Notes under the pieces: generated by a model
Seen by the model: the letters and a program-made list of their open reading frames with translations, nothing else
Told to the model about the DNA's origin: nothing
The model's database searches: none
In this document: positions 1 through 6,315 of the stretch, piece by piece
Layout: the number at the start of each line of letters is the position of its first letter
How positions within the stretch are numbered: the stretch's first letter is position 1
Made by a program: the position numbers and the translations under genes
Source: Elusimicrobiota bacterium
GTDB lineage: Bacteria > Elusimicrobiota > Endomicrobiia > CG1-02-37-114 > JAHJSO01
Length of the DNA stretch: 6,315 bases
Assembly: GCA_018830385.1 (NCBI GenBank)
Contig: JAHJSO010000223.1
Span: 1-6,315 of the forward strand
Direction of reading: 5' to 3'

Positions 1-3
1 ATT

Positions 4-3000
4 ATGATAAACAAACTCATTGAGTGGTGTCTTAAAAACAGATTCGTAGTTCTGGTTTTTACGGGCGTGGTTATTGTGTGGGGTATTTATGCAATAAACC
101 GTGTTCCGGTTGATGCTATCCCTGACATTGGCGAGAATCAGCAAATAATTTTTGTTGACTGGCCTGGCAGGGATGCTCAGACGATTGAAGACCAGATAAC
201 CTACCCGCTTACCACCCGGCTGTTCGGTATTCCCGGGGTCAAGACAGTCCGCGCCTCGTCCGCGTTCGGATTTTCAATGGTTTATGTAATATTTAATGAC
301 CGGGTTGATTTTTACTGGGGCAGGTCAAGGATACTGGAAAAACTGCAGCAGGCGCAGCAGTTCCTGCCGCAGGGGGTTATCCCCGTGCTGGGGCCTGATG
401 CCACGGGCCTCGGCCAGGTGTATTGGTATACGGTTGAAGGCGAAGGATATTCCTTGCAGGAGTTAAGGTCGCTCCAGGACTGGTACATAAGGTATCAGCT
501 GAATTCAGTTGAGGGGGTTTCAGAGGTCGCTTCCGTTGGCGGTTTCGTAAAACAATACCAGATAGACATTGACCCGAACAAACTTTTAATATACGGCGTC
601 CAACTGGGCGAGGTGTTTAATGCCGTCAGAAATTCAAACATTGACGTGGGCGCTAAGGTTGTTGAGAAAGGCGGGATGGAGTTCATAGTCCGCGGCGTTG
701 GTTTTATCAAAAAGATAGAGGACATAGATAACATTGTCGTAGGTTCTTATAAAGGCACACCCGTATATGTAAAAAATATCGCTACAGTTCAGTTGGGCCC
801 TGAATTCAGGCGGGGCGTTCTGGACAAAGCAGGCAGGGAAGCCGTCGGCGGGGTTGTGATTGTCCGGTACAAAGAAAACCCGCTTGCAGTTATAATCCGC
901 GTAAAGCAACGTATTAAAGAATTGGAATTAGGACTACCTCAAGGAGTAAAAATTGTTCCTTTCTATGACAGGACGGAACTCATTAAAAATACGATAAACA
1001 CTTTAAGGGATACGTTGATTTTAGAAATCATCATTACTATCATTGTAGTGTTTTTCTTTTTGCGACATTTTATGTCAAATTTGATTGTTTCTTTCACTCT
1101 GCCGCTGGCAGTTCTTGTATCTTTCATCGTGATGTATTATCTTAAAGTTGATTCAAACATAATGTCCCTTTCAGGCATTGCGATTGCCATCGGCACGCTT
1201 GTTGATATGGGAATAATCATAGTGGAAAATTCATACCGGCATCTTGTATTAGACGGTGGCAAAAGGCCGCGGCTTGAAGTAATCTTTGAGGCGGCGAAAG
1301 AAGTTGGTAGCGCGGTTATCACGGCGATTTTAACTACGGTCGTTTCATTCTTCCCCGTATTTGCTTTAGAATCACAGGAGGGGAAACTTTTCGGGCCGCT
1401 GGCATACACCAAGACATTTGCATTGCTTGCGGCTGTTTTTATCGCCCTGACGCTCACGCCGGTTTTGTGTTATTATCTGCTTAAAGGCAGATTGCTGCCC
1501 GTTGAAGAAAATCCCGCCGGCAGGGTGCTGGTGAAATATTATGAAAAAATCCTGCGGTGGGTGCTGGCGAACAGAAAAAAATTCCTTTTAATTCCGGCAG
1601 CCGTATTGGCTGTTTCCCTGTTTATCGCAACAAGGATTGGCAGGGAGTTTATGCCTCCCTTTGACGAGGGGACGATACTGTTTATGCCCGTTGTCTCGCC
1701 GTCGGTATCTTTAACAGAAGCGCAGAGGATAATGCAAATCCAGAATAGAATTATCAAGGCATTCCCTGAAGTTGACTCAGTTGTCGGAAAATCAGGCAGG
1801 GCAGAGACGGCAACGGATCCCGCGCCGGTTGAAATGTTTGAGACGATTATAAATCTAAAACCAAAATCCAAATGGCGCAAAGGCGTCACAAAGGAAAAAC
1901 TCATTCACGACATGGATGCCGCACTAAAATTTCCCGGCGTGGCAAACATATGGACTCAGCCGATTGTCAACCGCATTGACATGCTTGCAACCGGCATAAG
2001 GACGCCCGTCGGCGTGAAAATTTTCGGAAGCGACTTAAAAGAACTTGAACGGATTGCTGATGAAATAAAAAGGATCGTTCAGGGTGTTAAAGGCGCCGAG
2101 GACCTGTATGCTGAAAGGATTACCGGTAAACCGTATTTGGAAATTATCCCTGATAGACAACAAATTGCAAGGTATAACTTAACAATGCGCGATGTCCAGG
2201 ACGTGATAGAGATGGCTATCGGCGGCGAGAATTTAACCACAACCGTTGAAGGCAGGGAAAGATACCCCGTCAGAGTCAGGTACCTTCGTGAACTGCGGGA
2301 CAGCCCTGAGAAAATTCGCCGCGTGCTTGTCCCAACCCCGGCAGGCAATCAGGTTCCTTTGGGACAGGTAGCGGAAATCCGTCTTACAGAAGGCCCTGCA
2401 ATGATAAGTTCGGAGAACGGCATGCTGCGGGCTTATGTCCTGATGAACGTCCGGGGCAGGGATATGGTCGGTTTCGTGGAGGAAGCGAGCAAAATTGTGG
2501 CGGAAAAAATAGCAGGGAAACTCCCGGCAGGATATTCAATCCAGTGGTCGGGTCAGTTTGAAAATCAGGTCCGCGCCAAGAAAAAATTATCCGTTCTTGT
2601 ACCGATAAGTTTGTTCATCAATTATATGATCATCTTTATGTGTTTCAAGTCCCATCGCAAATCACTTACAATTTTTGCTGCTATACCTGTGTCATTATCT
2701 GGTGGAATTTTACTTCTTGCCATTTATGGATACAATTTCAGTGTTGCTGTCTGGGTTGGGTTTATTGCACTTTTTGGCATTGCTGTTGATGACGGGGTTC
2801 TCATCACAACATATCTTGACCAGGTATTTACAGAAAGAAAACCAAAAACAAAACAAGAAGTTATAGAAGCAACGGTACATGCCGGCAAAGCAAGAATAAG
2901 ACCTGCGTTTATGACATCCGTTACTACAATTTTGGCACTTCTGCCGATATTCATATTCGGCGGTACAGGAATAGAAATTATCAGACCAATGGCGATTCCA

Positions 3001-3096
3001 TCTTTCGGCGGTATGACACTTGCTGCTATAACTTGGTTTATAATTCCGACAATATATTCCTGGTTTGAGGAAAGAAAAATAAATAAAGCGTCATAG
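4..3096 (+). CDS. cusA: CusA-type Cu(I)/Ag(I) efflux RND transporter, inner-membrane pump
   Basis: Complete 1030-residue heavy-metal RND pump (E. coli CusA is 1047). It should be the proton-driven inner-membrane part of a CusCBA tripartite exporter. Seen: a first membrane helix at about residues 12-30, a periplasmic loop, membrane bundle about 338-495, helix about 527-545, a second periplasmic loop and a last bundle from about 862. The CusA methionine triad is intact: M561, M611 and M660 match E. coli M573, M623 and M672 with a constant offset of 12. Relay residues also match: R83, E555 (E567), D605 (D617), E613 (E625) and R657 (R669). In the transmembrane proton path, D401 and E408 match D405 and E412. 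This favours Cu+/Ag+ over the divalent metals of CzcA; the substrate remains an inference. The start fits the family's MI..LIEW opening. CusB and CusC partners are probably just upstream, outside the window. GC content falls abruptly near 2581. Confidence 0.95.
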   Translation: MINKLIEWCLKNRFVVLVFTGVVIVWGIYAINRVPVDAIPDIGENQQIIFVDWPGRDAQTIEDQITYPLTTRLFGIPGVKTVRASSAFGFSMVYVIFNDRVDFYWGRSRILEKLQQAQQFLPQGVIPVLGPDATGLGQVYWYTVEGEGYSLQELRSLQDWYIRYQLNSVEGVSEVASVGGFVKQYQIDIDPNKLLIYGVQLGEVFNAVRNSNIDVGAKVVEKGGMEFIVRGVGFIKKIEDIDNIVVGSYKGTPVYVKNIATVQLGPEFRRGVLDKAGREAVGGVVIVRYKENPLAVIIRVKQRIKELELGLPQGVKIVPFYDRTELIKNTINTLRDTLILEIIITIIVVFFFLRHFMSNLIVSFTLPLAVLVSFIVMYYLKVDSNIMSLSGIAIAIGTLVDMGIIIVENSYRHLVLDGGKRPRLEVIFEAAKEVGSAVITAILTTVVSFFPVFALESQEGKLFGPLAYTKTFALLAAVFIALTLTPVLCYYLLKGRLLPVEENPAGRVLVKYYEKILRWVLANRKKFLLIPAAVLAVSLFIATRIGREFMPPFDEGTILFMPVVSPSVSLTEAQRIMQIQNRIIKAFPEVDSVVGKSGRAETATDPAPVEMFETIINLKPKSKWRKGVTKEKLIHDMDAALKFPGVANIWTQPIVNRIDMLATGIRTPVGVKIFGSDLKELERIADEIKRIVQGVKGAEDLYAERITGKPYLEIIPDRQQIARYNLTMRDVQDVIEMAIGGENLTTTVEGRERYPVRVRYLRELRDSPEKIRRVLVPTPAGNQVPLGQVAEIRLTEGPAMISSENGMLRAYVLMNVRGRDMVGFVEEASKIVAEKIAGKLPAGYSIQWSGQFENQVRAKKKLSVLVPISLFINYMIIFMCFKSHRKSLTIFAAIPVSLSGGILLLAIYGYNFSVAVWVGFIALFGIAVDDGVLITTYLDQVFTERKPKTKQEVIEATVHAGKARIRPAFMTSVTTILALLPIFIFGGTGIEIIRPMAIPSFGGMTLAAITWFIIPTIYSWFEERKINKAS

Positions 3097-3328
3097 AAAT
3101 TCATCGCTCGGAATAGCCCGGAATGACACACGGTTAACTGAATAATACAAACGCAGGAAGTAACTTGACAAATGTCATTGCGAACGACCAACGGGAGCGT
3201 GGCAATCTCATCTATAATTTTGAGATTGCTTCGTCGTTTTACTCCTCGCAATGACAGATTAGATAATGCGTTTGTATTAGTTACCTACGGGAATGTGAGT
3301 CACTCAATTAAGCGAACATCACAATGTA
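3097..3328. other. Intergenic region between cusA and the ArsB-like permease
   Basis: This 232-bp gap has no convincing gene. It holds a nested inverted repeat (3144-3278, listed separately). Just after the cusA stop, at about 3097-3128, is a possible degenerate copy of a second repeat family; on the minus strand it begins TGTCATTCCGGGCT. An open frame running from 3172 into the next gene encodes the typical out-of-frame product of this repeat (residues such as LLRRFTPRNDR) and is not a gene. No U-run follows the hairpins, so a classical intrinsic terminator is not supported. No convincing promoter was identified for the downstream operon. Confidence 0.7.
3144..3278. repeat. Nested palindromic repeat element (TGTCATTGCGA family)
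   Basis: The inner part, 3173-3256, is a long imperfect inverted repeat. The left arm 3173-3210 starts TGTCATTGCGA and ends GGCAATCTCA. The right arm 3221-3256 starts TGAGATTGCT and ends TCGCAATGACA, so the arm ends are complementary around a 10-nt AT-rich loop containing TATAAT. An outer perfect 12-bp inverted repeat flanks it: AATACAAACGCA at 3144-3155 and TGCGTTTGTATT at 3267-3278. A further imperfect match lies beyond (TTAACT at 3134-3139 against AGTTAC at 3279-3284). Repeats of the inner type are scattered in intergenic DNA of many environmental bacteria. As RNA or DNA it could form a large hairpin. No transposase and no obvious target duplication is seen here. Confidence 0.85.
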
Positions 3329-4600
3329 ATGGACACCCGGCAATTTATATCACTATTTATTTTTATTTTATCATACATTTTGTTTGTATTTCTCACAAAC
3401 AGACGGACACTTGTCGCTGTTGTAGGGTCGTTGCTGTTAGTTCTTACAGGTGCTGTCTCACTGGGTGATGCACTTGTTTCAATAAACTGGAATGTAATGG
3501 GAATATTTGTTGGCACACTTATGATGGCGGATGTTTTTATAAATAGCCGCGTGCCGGCATATCTGGCAGAAATAATTGTAAGGCATTCAAAGAATACTGC
3601 CTGGGCAATACTTTTTATTTGTCTTTTAACAGGTTTTATATCTGCTTTTGTTGAAAATGTTGCAACAGTGTTAATTATTGCTCCCGTGGCAATATCAATT
3701 TCCAGAAAGATTGGATTCAACCCTATAAAAATGATGATTGCAATTGCTGTTTCATCAAATCTTCAGGGTGCAGCCACACTTATTGGCGACTCTCCAAGTA
3801 TGCTTCTTGCTGGTTTTGCAAAGATGAACTTCTGGGATTTTTTCTTTTATAAAGGTAAACCAGGTATTTTTTTTGCAGTGGAAATAGGCGCTTTGGTTTC
3901 TTTTGTGGTTCTATATCTGATATTCAGAAAAAACAGAGAAAAAATATACTTGCCGGTTACTGAGGTGGTCAAATCCTGGATACCGACAGTTTTGCTTGCA
4001 CTTTTGATAATTTTTCTTGCGATATCTTCATTTGTTGATATTAAATTTTCATATACTGCAGGCGTAATATGTATGGTTTTTGGGATTGTTTCACTTTTGT
4101 GGGAGAAATTTGTAAACAAATCTTCAATTATTAAAAATATCAGATTACTTAACTGGGATACCTCTATTTTTCTGGTGGGAATTTTTGTTCTTGTTGGAGC
4201 ATTAACCCTGAATGGTTGGACGGATAAAATAGCGGTAATTTTATCGGGATTAGTTGGCAAGAATATATTTCTTGGCTATTTCTTGATTGTTTTCCTTTCT
4301 GTTTTGTTTTCGTGTTTTATTGACAATATTCCATTTTTAGCTGCGATGATTCCAGTGGCAATAAAAATTTCGGCCACATTAAATATAGATCCTTCATTAT
4401 ATCTATTTGGTTTACTCATTGGCGCAAGTTTGGGGGGCAATATAACTCCGATAGGCGCTTCTGCAAATATTGTGTGTTGTGGCATTTTGAAAAAAGCGGG
4501 TTACACTGTAAAGTTTGGTGACTTTGTAAAAATTGGTTTGCCATTTACTCTGACAGCTGTGTCTGCAGCATTTTTATTCGGCTGGATGGTATGGAGATAA
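3329..4600 (+). CDS. ArsB/P-protein/SLC13-type inner-membrane permease (ion transporter superfamily)
   Basis: A 423-residue, almost wholly hydrophobic protein with the two-fold pseudo-repeat of the ArsB/NhaD/SLC13 group. The first half carries VENVATVLIIAP (108-119) and SNLQGAATLIGDSPSMLL (143-160). The second half carries IDNIPFLAAMIPVA (331-344) and LGGNITPIGASANIV (368-382). These paired Asn/Pro and GxxTxIG hairpins form the transport site in this superfamily. The length is close to ArsB (about 430 residues). The C-terminal motif resembles both ArsB (ITPIG) and the mammalian P protein (GASAN), so arsenite, Na+/H+ exchange or organic-anion transport are all possible; the metal-resistance context favours an oxyanion or metalloid, which is inference. 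An in-frame stop at 3296-3298 and the absence of other upstream start codons leave ATG 3329 as the first start; it has only a weak ribosome site and overlaps an ATG-TAA (3324-3329). The next gene starts 3 nt after its stop. Confidence 0.88.
   Translation: MDTRQFISLFIFILSYILFVFLTNRRTLVAVVGSLLLVLTGAVSLGDALVSINWNVMGIFVGTLMMADVFINSRVPAYLAEIIVRHSKNTAWAILFICLLTGFISAFVENVATVLIIAPVAISISRKIGFNPIKMMIAIAVSSNLQGAATLIGDSPSMLLAGFAKMNFWDFFFYKGKPGIFFAVEIGALVSFVVLYLIFRKNREKIYLPVTEVVKSWIPTVLLALLIIFLAISSFVDIKFSYTAGVICMVFGIVSLLWEKFVNKSSIIKNIRLLNWDTSIFLVGIFVLVGALTLNGWTDKIAVILSGLVGKNIFLGYFLIVFLSVLFSCFIDNIPFLAAMIPVAIKISATLNIDPSLYLFGLLIGASLGGNITPIGASANIVCCGILKKAGYTVKFGDFVKIGLPFTLTAVSAAFLFGWMVWR
4593..4596 (+). promoter_or_regulatory. 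Ribosome binding site of the YHS-permease gene, inside the preceding coding sequence
   Basis: GGAG lies 7 nt before the ATG at 4604 and within the last codons of the upstream permease gene, whose stop codon is at 4598-4600. The arrangement fixes the start codon and implies translational coupling of the two transporter genes. Confidence 0.7.
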
Positions 4601-4603
4601 ACA

Positions 4604-5770
4604 ATGAGCGGAATAGATAAAACAGATCCCATCTGCGGAATGGAAGGCACAATTCAGGCACACGGACACTATTTCTGCAGCGGGGCTTGTATAAAAAAAT
4701 ATGAGCAAAAAAATAATATCACGCAGGAGAAATGTCCAGGTTGCGTTGTTAAACAGAAGAAGTGGTACAGGGAAAATTTATTTTTGGTAGTGTTAGGTCT
4801 GGCTTGCGTCCATGTAATCAATTTTGTTTTTTCGCTCTACGGGATAACAGTTCTTGATGGTTTGATATTTTCTTTTCACGATTATATAAAGAGAATCTGG
4901 CTGGCAGTCATTCTTGGATTATTCATAGGCGGCATTATAGATTATTTTATTCCAAGGGAATATATTACAAAATATTTATCCCGGAATAAAAAGAGCACAG
5001 TGTTTTATTCTGTGGGATTTGGTTTCTTAATGTCTGTCTGTTCCCATGGCATACTGGCAATATCTATTGAATTGTATAAAAAAGGTGCCTCCACCTCCTC
5101 TGTTATAGCGTTTTTGCTGGCTTCACCCTGGGCAAATTTTCCTGTGACAATTCTGTTGTTTAGTTTTTTTGGTATTAAAGCGTTATTTTTTATTATTTCT
5201 GCAATTGTTATTGCGATTATCACCGGTTTAATTTATCAGGTGCTGGAGAAAAAAGGCATGGTTGAAAGCAATAAAAATGTTTTTCAGCCCGAGCAGGATT
5301 TCTCAATTATTAAAGATATAAAAACAAGGATGAAGGGAACCAGAATTAATCCGGAAAGTTTAAAAATCACACTTATGGGCATTATGAACGGTTCCTGGTC
5401 CCTTGCCAAAATGGTTTTATGGTGGATTTTAATTGGCATGTTTCTGGCATCAGCGACAGCAACTTATATCCCGAAAGATTTTTTTATTCATTATATGGGC
5501 TCCGGTTTATCTGGTTTACTTGTGACACTGGCTCTGGCAACAGTCATAGAAATTTGTTCAGAGGGCTCAGCCCCGCTTGCTTTTGAAATCTTTCGCCAGA
5601 CAGGTGCTTTTGGAAATTCGTTTGTATTTTTAATGGCAGGCGTATCAACCGACTATACAGAAATTGGTCTACTCTGGTCAAATATCGGCAGAAAAACAGC
5701 ATTGTGGTTGCCTGTTATAACCGTCCCGCAGGTGCTTATCTTAGGGTATTTGTTTAATACACTTTTATAG
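4604..5770 (+). CDS. YHS/TRASH-domain permease of the ArsP/DUF318 type (predicted metal or metalloid exporter)
   Basis: A 388-residue fusion. Residues 1-50 form a small soluble metal-binding module: DPICGM (8-13), FCSGAC with C25 and C29, then an extra CPGC (44-47). The first part matches YHS/TRASH-like domains found on Cu-ATPases and mercury/copper proteins. Residues about 57-388 are a permease of the PF03773 (ArsP_1) type with two pseudo-repeats: SVCSHG (144-149) followed by KKGAS...FLLASPWANFP, and EICSEGSAPLAFEIF (316-330) followed by FLMAGVSTDYTEIG. Known relatives include ArsP (methylarsenite efflux) and SO_0444-like Cu/Zn exporters; the substrate here is unknown. The first motif reads CSHG where many relatives have CSCG. 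The soluble cysteine domain could deliver or sense the metal on the cytoplasmic side (inference). It is cotranscribed with the ArsB-like permease, with a GGAG ribosome site. Its last codons are partly duplicated downstream. Confidence 0.88.
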   Translation: MSGIDKTDPICGMEGTIQAHGHYFCSGACIKKYEQKNNITQEKCPGCVVKQKKWYRENLFLVVLGLACVHVINFVFSLYGITVLDGLIFSFHDYIKRIWLAVILGLFIGGIIDYFIPREYITKYLSRNKKSTVFYSVGFGFLMSVCSHGILAISIELYKKGASTSSVIAFLLASPWANFPVTILLFSFFGIKALFFIISAIVIAIITGLIYQVLEKKGMVESNKNVFQPEQDFSIIKDIKTRMKGTRINPESLKITLMGIMNGSWSLAKMVLWWILIGMFLASATATYIPKDFFIHYMGSGLSGLLVTLALATVIEICSEGSAPLAFEIFRQTGAFGNSFVFLMAGVSTDYTEIGLLWSNIGRKTALWLPVITVPQVLILGYLFNTLL

Positions 5771-5860
5771 AAAACTGTCATTGCGAGCCCGAAGAGCGTG
5801 GCAATCAGGGTGTCATTGCGAGCCCGAAGGGCGTGGCAATCTCACGCTATTTGTTTAATA
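5747..5860 (+). repeat. 13-bp direct repeat flanking the tandem palindromic units
   Basis: TATTTGTTTAATA occurs at 5747-5759, inside the end of the permease gene, and again at 5848-5860 after the palindromic units, 101 bp apart. In the first copy the frame reads YLFNTLL-stop. In the second copy the same frame reads YLFNILF-stop, with its stop codon (TGA, 5869-5871) at the equivalent position. This suggests that the second copy is the old or a duplicated gene end, separated by the inserted repeat units. A long target-site duplication and a diverged tandem duplication both fit. Confidence 0.8.
5776..5844 (+). repeat. Two tandem palindromic units (TGTCATTGCGA family)
   Basis: Unit 1 starts at 5776 and unit 2 at 5811, a 35-bp period with AGGG-type spacing between them. 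Over the 31 bp from TGTCATTGCGAG to GGCAATC they differ at one base. Unit 2 continues to CTCA at 5844. Each can fold: ATTGC pairs with GCAAT, and GCCC pairs with GGGC around a GAA loop in unit 2; unit 1 has one mismatch in the inner stem. The ends match the left arm of the element at 3173 (TGTCATTGCGA and GCGTGGCAATCTCA), in the same orientation. No U-run follows, so terminator function is not shown, though the transcribed hairpins may protect the 3' end of the permease mRNA. Confidence 0.9.
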
Positions 5861-5920
5861 TCCTGTTCTGATTCTGACCAAAATCCAATTCTTATTTTGC
5901 ATGGGAGATTTATTTAAGAG

Positions 5921-6315
5921 ATGCGTAATAAAGGGAAGGTTTATCTGGTAGGCGCAGGGCCCGGCGGGCATGACTTAATTACCGTCCGGGGTATGAGGAT
6001 TTTAGAACAGGCGGACGTTGTTGTTTATGACTACCTTGCAGACAAATCAATTTTGAAATACGCAAAACCCGGAACGGAACTAATCTGCGCTGACGAATTA
6101 TCTCCAGAAAAACACAGCGATAGTTTTATCAAAAAACAAAAATTAGTAAATGAAATACTTGTAAAAAAAGCAAAACAGGGGAAGAAAATAGTCCGGTTAA
6201 AAAACGGAGACCCGTTCATCTTCGGAAGAGCCACGGAAGAACTTAACGTATTGGTTAAAAACAACATGGACTTTGCCGTTATCCCCGGAGTTACCTCGGC
6301 AAGTGCCGCCGCTTG
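5921..6315 (+). CDS. cobA: CobA-like uroporphyrinogen-III C-methyltransferase, 3' end beyond the window
   Basis: The open frame runs off the right edge after 131 codons. It matches the N-terminal half of SUMT, which transfers two methyl groups from S-adenosylmethionine to uroporphyrinogen III to make precorrin-2 for siroheme and cobalamin; it acts in the cytoplasm. Seen: VYLVGAGPG (7-15), VVVYDYL (33-39) with the conserved Asp37, RLKNGDPFIFGR (92-103) and PGVTSAS (122-128). Departures from consensus: GAGPGD is GAGPGG, the usual VGK segment after the LI(Y) strand is CADEL (56-60), about five extra residues occur before the Q..xN helix, and GGDP is NGDP. ATG 5921 is the only start after the in-frame stop at 5915-5917. 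GGGAG at 5903-5907 is 13 nt away, longer than ideal; AAGAG abuts the ATG. Whether a HemD domain is fused downstream cannot be seen. Confidence 0.88.
   Translation, partial: MRNKGKVYLVGAGPGGHDLITVRGMRILEQADVVVYDYLADKSILKYAKPGTELICADELSPEKHSDSFIKKQKLVNEILVKKAKQGKKIVRLKNGDPFIFGRATEELNVLVKNNMDFAVIPGVTSASAAA

Noticed and set aside
3165..3218. Perfect TTGACA (3165-3170) and perfect TATAAT (3213-3218) as a promoter
   Set aside because: The spacing is 42 nt, not about 17, and neither has a good partner at the right distance. TATAAT lies in the loop of the inverted repeat.
2724..3251. Minus-strand 175-codon open frame over the end of cusA and the gap
   Set aside because: It is antisense to conserved RND helices, has no family features, and includes repeat-derived sequence.
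3251..3280. ATGACA (3251-3256) and TATTAG (3275-3280), 18 nt apart, as a promoter for the transporter operon
   Set aside because: The spacing is acceptable, but the -10 match is poor and the -35 is simply the end of the repeat. Too weak to list as a feature.
3172..3468. Open frame of 98 codons on the + strand spanning the repeat and the start of the ArsB-like gene
   Set aside because: Its N-terminus is the usual spurious translation of the palindromic repeat (LLRRFTPRNDR-like), and it overlaps a well-supported gene in another frame.
5771..5920. Cobalamin riboswitch or intrinsic terminator ahead of cobA
   Set aside because: The gap is too short and lacks the conserved B12-box and core elements. 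The hairpins are the palindromic repeats and are not followed by a U-run.
6031..6267. Minus-strand 78-codon open frame
   Set aside because: It is antisense to the clear CobA coding sequence.

Overview
The window looks like part of a chromosome, or a large contig, from an uncultivated environmental bacterium. Two observations suggest this. Its intergenic gaps are filled with short palindromic TGTCATTGCGA...GGCAATCTCA repeats, which are common in Nitrospirota, Omnitrophota, deltaproteobacterial and similar genomes. The partial CobA at the right edge also departs from the proteobacterial consensus. The phylum cannot be fixed from this sequence; an Omnitrophota-like source is only a guess. All four real genes are on the + strand.

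Layout: (1) 4-3096, a complete CusA-type heavy-metal RND efflux pump. The methionine triad and the surrounding charged residues of E. coli CusA are all present, so Cu(I)/Ag(I) is the likely substrate. (2) 3097-3328, a 232-bp gap with a nested inverted repeat. (3) 3329-4600, an ArsB/P-protein/SLC13-type (ion transporter superfamily) permease. (4) 4604-5770, a permease of the ArsP/DUF318 type with an N-terminal YHS/TRASH-like Cys metal-binding domain, starting 3 nt after the previous stop codon and certainly cotranscribed with it. (5) 5771-5920, a gap with two tandem copies of the same repeat, bracketed by a 13-bp direct repeat that duplicates the 3' end of the permease gene. (6) 5921 to the window edge, the first 131 codons of a CobA-like uroporphyrinogen-III C-methyltransferase, which starts siroheme/cobalamin synthesis.

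Genes 1, 3 and 4 together read as a metal/metalloid resistance island: a periplasm-spanning Cu/Ag exporter followed by a two-gene inner-membrane transporter module. The module is clearly more AT-rich than most of cusA and is flanked by same-orientation copies of the repeat, consistent with separate acquisition. The cobA gene appears to begin an unrelated tetrapyrrole operon. No tRNA, rRNA, CRISPR, transposase or phage gene is visible. The most unusual features are the YHS-permease/ArsB-like pair and the duplicated gene end around the 5776-5844 repeats.
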